Source: Hypholoma sublateritium FD-334 SS-4 (lineage: Eukaryota > Basidiomycota > Agaricomycetes > Agaricales > Strophariaceae). Taken from it: a DNA stretch of 52,643 nt. Under the pieces are notes generated by a model. It had not been told where the DNA came from and made no database searches. It saw only the letters and a list, made by a program, of their open reading frames with translations. A program made the position numbers and the translations under genes. Location of the stretch: the NCBI GenBank assembly GCA_000827495.1, contig KN817647.1, positions 33,088 to 85,730 on the forward strand. The letters run 5' to 3'. Of the stretch, positions 44,555 to 52,643 are shown piece by piece (position 1 is the first letter of the stretch; each line of letters starts with the position of its first letter).

Positions 44555-45713
44555 TTTGCACAAACCTACTTTCAAGGTCTCAAAATGTGCGCAGATTCAT
44601 CTAACCATATGCGCGCAACTTGAACAGACACATGTATAACTTCTTTGCCACATGCACGCAACTTGTACATCAACTTTCATGCATGCGCATAAATGAATAT
44701 GTGCGCGCATACACAAATAAATGTGTGTGAAAAGTGCAATACTTTCTGCACAGTATAACTGCCATACAGCCGTTGACATGCGCCGCACACACTCCCAGTT
44801 TGTACAAGCACGTTTGCTCTGTGCAGACCAGGGGCCGTCATTGCTCAGCCCAATGGTGCAGCACCCCTGCACTGACCCAACCCAACCTACGTCTCCTTAC
44901 AGAATACGTCCAGCATGTGTATGCAAGATGAAGCTGGAGCCTATCTACAAATAAAGGTGAGCATGCATGGCGCTGGTGCAGTCTGGACAGCGTACTCACC
45001 TCTGCCGTCGCAGGGCTCCACTCCATGGTGGGTGTCGCTGGTGCTGGCGGCGTGGCTTCAACTACTATGGTAAGTTTCGCAGTTTGTAAAATTGTGGACA
45101 ATGTGCTCACCTGTCATGTTCAAGGTACGTCCACCACTGCCACATGTTCTCCATCCACCGCGCTGTGGTCGAGGAGCCAGTGTTCCACCATGGCGCTACC
45201 CCATGCAGATACATGTGTGTGTGTCTCAGCTGCCCGGCGCTGTTCTTCGGAGTCATGGTGCAATTCAGTATGCTAGGTGTTCTTGCTGAATACTCAAAAT
45301 TAGCATAGCGTGTATGCATGCACGCGCACATCGCACTGACCTGACATATGCCCCTCATTTTGTTGTGTGACAGCCATATTTCATTTGTGCAATGTATCCT
45401 CCCTCCCGTCTGCTGCATGCCGTGACATCTGTGCGCAGAGCCTGAGGGTGTTGCAGCTGTAGACACGCACGCCCGCACCCTGGGTGGTGGGCTGGTTCTG
45501 GTGCATAGATGCAAGCTTGCTGAATGCGTGGGTTTGTGGGAAGTGGGCACTGCTCTGCACTATCTCTGCTGCTGCTGCAACTGAGATGTGGGCTCTGGTT
45601 TGCAGTGTACCTCCCACAGTAGAATAATATAATCCAAATAATCCTTCATTTGGACTCAAAATGCCCATTGAATCAGAGGGATCTTTGAATTTGTGCTGTG
45701 GTATCAGTTCTAT
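44555..45713. other. Unassigned sequence
   Basis: Contains TGTGCGCGCATAC-type alternating purine/pyrimidine words near 44,600-44,730 and short frames on both strands. No gene is supported. Confidence 0.35.
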
Positions 45714-47160
45714 CTACTCATACAAAACACCATGGTCATCCCTGTCACTCTCCTCAGCTAGTTTCTGTGCTTCTTCTTCTGATTTCCTATCTGCTTGGTA
45801 TTCCTCCCATACCTGAGCCATTTTATCGGAAGTGACGAAAGCGAGGGCGCGCTGACAAAACAGATTGTCGTCTTTCCTGGGATTGATGTCTGGGAGGCTG
45901 GTCCCGTGTGGTTCAGATGGTTTCCAAACAATTAGAGTATTTTGTGCTTGTTGGACATGCACACCATAGCGCGCAAAATAAAAATTACCACCTTCTGCAA
46001 TATTTGGCATCCTCGAAACTGTCCACTGGGCAGCATATACATGAGGGTGATCCTCACAATGGGTTGCCCTTATTGCAAAGTTAGCGAAACAAAAACAGAA
46101 AAATAACTACTCCCACCTGCACCTGGAGTAATTCTCGCCAATAAACCCACTTGGCGGGACTAGGACACAATAAAACTTGAGCTCATGGCCTTGAATTTTG
46201 ACCGTGTACATGCCTTCCAGATGATTGTTTTTGAGGGAGCCTGGCTTTTTGAGAGGTGGCAGCATTGACAGTGGGTCATTGGGGTCCATCTGCGGCAGGC
46301 AGTTGACCTGGGCAAATTCAGCATAGTCCTCCAGGACCTTTGTAGGCAGTACACTGTGCATTAGCTGCCATGCAAATGCAAACAGATTGGTCCCATCTCT
46401 GTTTAGATCTGCTTCGCTGGGGGCTTTCTTCCCTTTCTTCGTAATGTTTCACACCCAATGAAAAGCATGTTTACTTTGCTGGCCTGCCGATCAGCCAAGT
46501 CAGACCAAAGTCCCCATATCTTCTTTCTGTTTGTGTTAAGTGCTAAATATACAGAAAGAGGATAAGTATTGGCATGCACTCTAATATTTTGGTGAGATGG
46601 GACTTGTTTCGCTGCCATATCATCAGCCCACTTCATGGCATCTTTGTTTGGACAAAAGTGCTGGAGGACAAGTCCAACAAGTTCCCCAGACTTGGTCTCC
46701 AGGCTAATACTCTCGTGCACTGAGATATCCAGAATGCGAGAGCTGGGGTCTAATTGATGGATGGGGAGCCTCTGGAGTCGCACAACTGGCTGATTTCCAG
46801 TTGTAAAATAATCTTACCATTTTTCAGTTATTTCTGGGAACTCGGAGATTATCCGTTTTTAGGGTGGGTAGGGTGCATCAAGTGGCTTGACTATGCGCAC
46901 TGGAATAGAGGTGATTTTGGCCTCGTGATCAGAGTCTGAGATATTCAAGCCTGTTTTGTATATAAAGTGATGCTGTCTAAGGTGATTCTTCTTCATATTT
47001 TTTTGGCTTTCATTGCAACTTCCACCAAGTTCTTCGGGCAACCAGGCTGTGTGATCCACATCTTGATATCATGATAAAATGCAGTATTGTCAAAGCCTTT
47101 GGTCTCGGGGAATTGACCACTTATACGGTCCAAGAAAGCTTGTATATTGCTGTCTTCAAG
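45714..47160 (-). pseudogene. Decayed element-linked gene, possible double-stranded beta-helix oxygenase-like C-terminus
   Basis: Pieces on the minus strand read in order: QAFLDRISGQFPETKGFDNT and GCPKNLVEVAMKAKK (47,150-46,990); QRLPIHQLDPSSRILDISVH through KIWGLWSDLADRQASKVNML (46,783-46,403); VLEDYAEFAQVNCLPQMDPN and HELKFYCVLVPPSGFIGENY (46,361-46,107); then after a gap HPHVYAAQWTVSRMPNIAEG, FARYGVHVQQAQNTLIVWKP and SEPHGTSLPDINP, ending DDHGVLYE. Frame changes and stops separate the pieces. The C-terminal pattern (strand, hydrophobic strand, PHGTSL with a possible metal-binding His) recalls 2-oxoglutarate-dependent oxygenase-like proteins that travel with basidiomycete elements. That is only an impression; the first metal-binding pair is not identified. 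Confidence 0.4.
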
Positions 47161-50103
47161 AGCCTGCAGGGCTTACGCATCCTGAGCTAGCCATATGAGA
47201 AGTGTGTGCCAGTCCATAGGAGTAAGCAGTTCTTGTTAAAAGTGTGGGGCAATCAGATAATTGGACATGTGTGGCAGGCAGACTAAAATTAGATATCCAG
47301 TTGGCTTGTAAGCAAGGTACGCTAAAATTAGCCAATCCCTCTTCCTTCCTGACCATGAGCAGCTGGGGCACGGCTGGGGCGACTGCGCAGGCTCGCACCC
47401 TCGTCTTGGCAACGTCAGACCTGGGGTGTTTGCCTGCACCCCGCCTTGTCTTCTCCCCCATCCCTTGCTAACCAGGTATCAATCCCCGCCTGCCACTGGT
47501 CCCCTGCACTGCTCCCTGCCTGCCTGGGAGGTGGCTGCATGGGCTAGTGTGCATATACTTTCTCTGCATGTCAGCCTACCACATCGCCCACCCCATGACT
47601 GGACGCTGGGCACCCGCACATTGAGCAGCCTCCCCCCCTTGGTGCCAGATGTCCAGGAAAGCCTTGAGCTTCAACGGTACAGTTAGGTGCTGCAATGAAA
47701 ATTCTCTGGGAATCCGTGCGCATGCAGAATTGGGCACTGAAGCGCCGGAGTGCGGGCGTGTACGCAGCCGCCAGTGGCAGCATGCCCCTGCCTTGCACGA
47801 CCGCCACAGCAACCCATGCGTGCACCAGCGCCTCCTGCCAAAATCCGGGGTCTCTCAGCTACTCGGTTTATGGATGGTACTCATAAATGACATATACATA
47901 CCTTGAATAACAAACCAATATGGCTAAGACTTAAGTACTGTGCCCATTCAGTGTTCAATATTCAAATATTCAATATTCAATGCCTGCGCCACTTTCACGC
48001 GCACTTTGCATTCATGCATACTGTGTCCTCCGTAGGTCAGTATCTTGCTGGACCTACGTGCTCTCAATCCAATCTCGATCAGTATATTTCTAGGCTGTCC
48101 ACTACTGTGTGCGTGGCGGAGCATCGGTTAGGGTCACATGCTGATGTTTGGCGAGCATTGTTCAAGTGAATGTTTGAACACTGAACACCTTCGACATGAC
48201 CGTCACTGTCTCCCTTCTCGCAGCCTCACTGCCTCCCGCTATCCTCCCTAAGTGCTGCTCCGATCTACTGAATCATGGTAATTCACATTTGTTCAAAGAA
48301 CACCATTGGGCATTCCCCATGTCAATACAATTGGGCTTCGCAGTGTGTTTTACTCAAGGCTAAAGCTTGCCAGAGCGCGCACTTCGTGAATCTGCAATGT
48401 ACAGCTTCAAGGGCAAGTTGAGGGCTGGAATAGGTATGTGAATTTGAGCTTGTACTTTAGAAGGGCTCATCTGCATTTTCTGTAGTTGCCCGCTCCCCCT
48501 CAGATTCGCCACTCTTGTGTCGTCAATGTCCATGTACGGCACATCTTCATAGGGCAAAACCATGCGGAGTGTCTCTTGAATGCAATCAAAGACTCGGACT
48601 CGGGCATCTGCGCGCTTGGAGTCGCTGCTCTGAGCTTCGGTTGTGTTTCAAGACTGCAGCAGCTTGGACAAACTGCGCAGTTGTTGCCCACTGTGAGCTG
48701 CTACCCGGACACACTCTGCGTCTAGTACATACCTTCTCCTTTTGCACCAGGCACTCCACTGCACTATTATACCCAAGGTCCATACATGTTTTGCAATTGC
48801 ACATGCCCGCGGCACTCACCCTGGCATCATCCCTGCATGGTCAACTTCGATGCGCGCCCTGGGGCCGGGTCACACTCATGCATACCTCCGCTTTCCCTCC
48901 TCTGCTTCCATCTTCACAGTTATTCTAGTACATTGATGTCTGCCCTCCCGAATTCTGGATCCACGACTCACACTCCACGTCCACGTGTACCTCAGAGAAA
49001 TTAGCTCTCTGTGACCGTGCCCCACTTATCCTATCCCTCCGCATCTGTGTGTCCATGCCCCAGAGCACACAGATTGAGCTTATCTCTGTATTCTCCCATG
49101 CTCTGCATTCATGCACATTCAAACTCTTTCACCACCCTGTGCGTTTGAAATTTGAACTGCTCAGTCTTGCCTTGGACATTGGTATGGACATGCTAGGTGG
49201 CTACCCGCCCCAGCTATTGCATAGCGATGTATATGTTTATGTTATGCTGTGTATTCCATGTACATATCATATGACCTACTTCATGTGATTTGAGATATAT
49301 ATTGGCATGTTCTTGCTGTACTGACCAACTTCTGTGAAATCTTGAATATATTGCCAAAATATCTATGAGAAAGAACAAAGACAAACCATGTGCTATTCTG
49401 GAAGGTGTTTTGGTGTGAATAAAGGTTACAAGAAGTTCTCTCCACACATATCTCACTACTGTTTACTGTCATGGTATATATCCTGATATGGTTGTCAAAA
49501 ACAAGTAAGGCTCGTCTTGAATTCTCAAGGGAACTTTGAAGCTGCTCACGTTCAGAGCAGCCAAGTTCTTGTAAATTTACTTTCAGCTTTGGTCGGCACT
49601 CAAACACCACGGAATATGATTTCAAATCCTCCAATATATCTATATTTGAACTTTCATGATGGTAGGTCAAGATTTGAGTCCACTATAATAAATTTCTGTG
49701 TTTTGAGTGACATTTTCAGTAGCTTTGTAAATGCAATCTGATTGGTTGATGAGTTCGCGGGTTTGCTGTTAGACATACCAGCTCACTCCTTCCACTTCAG
49801 TTTTTTGTCAGTGGCGAGAATAATAGCTTGCATATTTATGCCCCAAATTTTAGGGTGCAGGGAATTTTTCCGCGTCCTGTGTAACACATACAGTAGTTTT
49901 TTCAGCGCCTATATATTCAACTTCTGATTGGCCAGGGTATTTTTAGACATGCCACACCCAGCCCTTCGATGATTCCTTCAAGGCTGTACTCGTCAGTTTA
50001 ATCAAGACTCAATGCAATAGCTCTCTGCTCTACTCATTAATAAATATGCACCATGTATCTCTACACACCAATATTTTATGCGCATACAAGAAGACCCTAC
50101 TAG
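47161..50103. other. Long stretch without supported genes
   Basis: Many short frames on both strands, none with recognisable motifs or convincing splice structure. Near 47,950-47,980 a short TTCAATATTCAA tandem occurs. Two loosely similar segments with CTGATTGG and TTAGACAT words occur at about 49,738 and 49,923. Likely old repeat DNA. Confidence 0.4.
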
Positions 50104-50597
50104 GAGTACTTTACAGTCCCCCACCTTTTCCTGCGCAGTTCCACGGACACCGTGGAATTCCGTGGAGTCCACGGATTCTCCACGGACAAATTTTGAAATT
50201 TTTGGGGTATGCACTTTGGGTGAGATGCCCTGCCAATTTCGATTTTTTTGTCCATGGACACTCCGCATGGAGTCCGCACGGAGTCCGTACCATTTACAAT
50301 TTTATCAGTAACTCCATGGACAAGTGTCCATGGAGTCCGTGATTTTTGTCCATGGAAAGGCGGATATCCATGGAATTCCATGGAATTCCACGGAGTATTT
50401 ATCAGAATTTAATTCAATTGAAACATTGCTACATTGAATGTAATGCAATTTAAACAAGTTTATTTGAATTTAAACCAATAGAATATCGAAGGAATCCACG
50501 GATTCCACGGAATGTCCACGGAATTCCATGCAACACTGCATTGGATATACTTGAATATAATGTATTAATTATTATTATTACACTGACTAAAAATATA

Positions 50598-50668
50598 GAC
50601 ACCATCAGGAATCGAACCGTCGACCTCCGAAACAAGGGCGCCACGCTGAGCCGCTACACAACGACACC
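50598..50668 (-). other. tRNA-like module of the second composite copy
   Basis: The minus strand reads GTGTAGCGGCTCAGCGTGG (A-box-like), a candidate anticodon loop TTGTTTC, a GGAGGTC variable-loop-like part, and a perfect B-box GGTTCGATTCC. It is only distantly similar to the module in copy one, although the surrounding spacer and junction are well conserved. It is bracketed by direct repeats GACACCAT (50,598-50,605 and 50,663-50,670). Stems are poor, so a tRNA-derived origin is likely but a functional tRNA is not. Confidence 0.5.
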
Positions 50669-51199
50669 ATATCAACCCTGCAAATATTATATACCATAGC
50701 CCCGCCGCTGTCTGGCCCGTGCGTGGTAATTCCCAGCTGCGCTGTGTTAGGGGCCCGCGCGGCTTGCCTTCGTTCCCCCCAAACCACCACCAACCACTGA
50801 CCGCCCACCGCCGCACCAGCCGCCCACCGTCCAGCCCGCCGCCGCCGACCGCCGTCGTCGCCCACCCGCAGCTCGCCACTACCGACCCGCCGTCGACCGC
50901 CTCCACGGTGGTCGCCGCCCGCCTCGTTCGCGAAAGAACAACGGCCAAAGGTACGTGCGCCGCACCCTGCGCCCGTCGAACCGCACTGACCGGCCTCACC
51001 ACCACCCAACCCCTCCCATGCACACTGCTGCCGCCACCGACGCCCCGTACCCGCCCTCAACGGCCCCATCGACCGCCCCGTTGCCCGCCGTCGCCACCGA
51101 TGCCGACTGCCACGTCACGCACCGCCGTCGTCGCCCCATCTCACCCCCTAACGACGCCCAAACGACGCCCCGGCGCCCCCGCCTCTGCCACGTCACCTA

Positions 51200-51624
51200 C
51201 GACGACACGGCCGCCGTCGCCCGCGCCGCTCACGCCGCCCATCGATGCCCCCGTACGACGCCCCGTACGACACGGTCGCCGTCGCCGACGCCGCCCACGC
51301 CGCCCATTGACGCCCACGCCGCCCTCGTCGGCCACACCGCCCACGCCGCCCACGCCGCCCTTGCCGCCCATCGACGCTCCGTACGACACCACCCATGCCG
51401 CCCACGCCGCCCTCGTCACCCATCGACGCCCCGTACGATGCCGCCCATCGATGCCCATGCTGCCCCGCCCTCGCCGCCCTCGCTGCCCATCGACGCCCCG
51501 TACGACGCCGCCCACGCCACCCCGTACGACGCTGCCCACGACACCGCCCACGACACCGCCCACGCCGCCCACGCCGCCCCGTACGACGCCGCCCACGACA
51601 CCGCCCACGACACCGCCCACGCCG
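51200..51624. repeat. GC-rich minisatellite in the core of the second composite copy
   Basis: Runs of CGCCGCCCA, CATCGACGCCCC, GTACGACGCCG and CACGACACCGCC units in varying order, most regular at 51,530-51,620. All six frames translate into simple Pro/Thr/His or Gly/Val/Arg repeats; no coding function is claimed. Confidence 0.7.
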
Positions 51625-52643
51625 CAACCATGGCTGTAGAAATTATGCATGAAGGTGGGCAGTAGCCCCACATGGTTCTTATATCCACAGCGGCAGTTGC
51701 CCAGGCCCCTGGGCAGCTTCCCAACAGCAATTGTGCTTACACCTAGAGACATCAGGATGGGTAGTTGGCCACTGCCATTTCCGGCATCACATGGCATGTG
51801 GCTGAGTTTGAAAAATTTAGCAAAACACTGCTATGGCCGAGTTGCCAGGCCCAAAAATTTTCCCACACCCATCCACAGAGCAAAACCTGGTGATGTTGTG
51901 ATTAGATTTGATGTGGCTGTGCCTTATAATTCCCACACCCCCCCAAAGCGGTCAGAATGACCACTTTGAGCATCTGTATGCCTATATCTCTGTAATGGCT
52001 GGGCCAAATCCCTCCATTTTTGCTGGGATAGGCAATTTAGATTTATTAAAAATTTATGGATGGGTTTCCCCCAGCATAGAANACCATTAAGGGATGGATG
52101 CAGAAAGATGGTAGTGGATGTACTTCGCTTTTTTGTACCTATTTTTAGATCAGAAACTCAGCACATTAATAGATCATGCAGATGTACCACTCAATTCCTC
52201 CCTAAATATTGCTGTCCCTCCACATTTAAATGCATAGGAGGGATCAGTTCATCTGTAGCTTTCAAATGATACCTCAAATGTGTGAATAGGAGCACTGGAA
52301 GGTGAGAAATAGACATGTAGTCCGCTTTTTAGACTATTTTTAGGTCAAAATCTTGCAGCAAGTATTGCTTGCTCAATATCTTTATGAATACTTCGCTTCA
52401 GCACCCCAAATTTTAATAGTAGATCCAGTCAACCTGTATCTTCAATTTGGTGGTCAAATTGTGTGAATAGGTGAAGTGGAAGGTGTTGAATAGCCTACTA
52501 ATTTCGCTTTTTGGCCTTTTTGATCACCAGCAAAATAGACTATGTAATATCTCAATGAATACTGACCCCCATGGTCCCATCTTTCACCAGCATCAACAGT
52601 ACATCTATATCTTCAAAAGTGCACCCTCATTTGGGATGTAGGA
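51625..52643. mobile_element. Second, diverged copy of the palindromic element, cut by the window end
   Basis: It begins about CAACCATGGCTGTAGAAATT and aligns with the arm of the 41,742-44,554 element (CCACAGCGGYARTTGCCC; GTGGCTGAGTTTGAAAA; GGATGCAGAAAGATGGTAGTGG). It then continues past the arm border of copy one into sequence matching the reverse complement of about 43,695 down to 43,330. So it corresponds to the right half of copy one in opposite orientation. The other half lies outside the window. Confidence 0.7.

Larger units (their letters stand above)
50104..51624 (-). mobile_element. Second, inverted copy of the composite element (truncated or continuing past a later insertion)
   Basis: It starts GAGTACTTTACAGTCCCCC at 50,104. 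The order is as in the first copy but reversed: CCATGG/CCACGG-rich end (50,120-50,390), AT-rich spacer almost identical to 35,220-35,300, tRNA-like module, junction with CGCACGGGCCA-type sequence, then the GC-rich core. The far terminal repeat is not seen. The core ends at about 51,624, where a palindromic element relative begins. An earlier N-containing gap in copy one (35,428-35,436) can be read here as GCATGGAGTCC-like sequence. Confidence 0.75.

Noticed and set aside
48515..48928. A 137-codon plus-strand frame
   Set aside because: Overlaps other equally long frames on both strands and shows only Cys/Leu/His-rich random-like sequence.
50719..51665. Two long plus-strand frames rich in Pro, Thr and Arg, and matching minus-strand Gly-rich frames to 51,797
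   Set aside because: They are translations of a GC-rich minisatellite, open in several frames at once, with no domain.

Overview
The window is fungal nuclear DNA, almost certainly from a filamentous basidiomycete of the Agaricomycetes. Genes carry many short GT-AG introns of about 45-65 bp. One gene is a secreted class II (lignin-modifying type) peroxidase, a family restricted to fungi and expanded in wood- and litter-decaying Agaricomycetes. The mobile elements are of kinds common in basidiomycetes. I cannot name the genus. The sequence contains single-base N calls, clustered at 1-4,270 and inside repeats, as expected for a draft consensus of repeated or heterozygous DNA.

Left part (1-16,090), mostly genic. 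1-585 is the 3' end of a gene I associate with basidiomycete transposase-like proteins. It is followed by two unrecognised genes on the same strand (1,672-2,441 and 2,887-4,031), both with helical or coiled-coil C-termini. Then come host genes: ribosomal protein eL14 (minus, 5,533-6,221), the class II peroxidase (minus, 7,229-9,015, 13 exons), an F-box-like hypothetical gene (plus, 10,878-12,042) and the mitochondrial 2-oxoglutarate dehydrogenase E1 subunit (minus, 12,575-15,940, 8 exons). I resolved the exon structures of eL14, peroxidase and E1 to the base; all junctions are GT-AG and keep frame.

Middle part (16,090-33,400), a graveyard of mobile elements. It holds a foldback element with CACTG ends and a TTG target duplication just upstream of the E1 gene, a decayed minus-strand gene, a second inverted-repeat element, a Tc1/mariner-type transposase pseudogene, and a Copia fragment split by a 4.07-kb hAT element (exact 8-bp target duplication GTACAATC). 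A long decayed gene with an OrsD-like zinc-finger region follows (27,474-30,706), then another short inverted-repeat element.

Right part (33,400-52,643), nested elements. A Copia retrotransposon (minus, LTRs at 35,595-35,953 and 41,337-41,714, 5-bp target duplication GATGC) carries an 855-bp inverted-repeat element containing interstitial telomere-like (TTAGGG-type) repeats. Its left edge was later hit by a 2.17-kb composite element (8-bp target duplication GCTGAAAG) built of CCATGG-rich ends, a tRNA-like module and a very GC-rich core. A second, inverted copy of this composite lies at 50,104-51,624. Between them lie a 2.8-kb near-perfect palindromic element (41,742-44,554) and a decayed gene (45,714-47,160). 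A second copy of the palindromic element starts near 51,625 and runs off the window.

The host genes show no functional linkage. The main interest is the element architecture, the repeated Arg-to-TGA decay in the elements, and an atypical manganese-site triad in the peroxidase.
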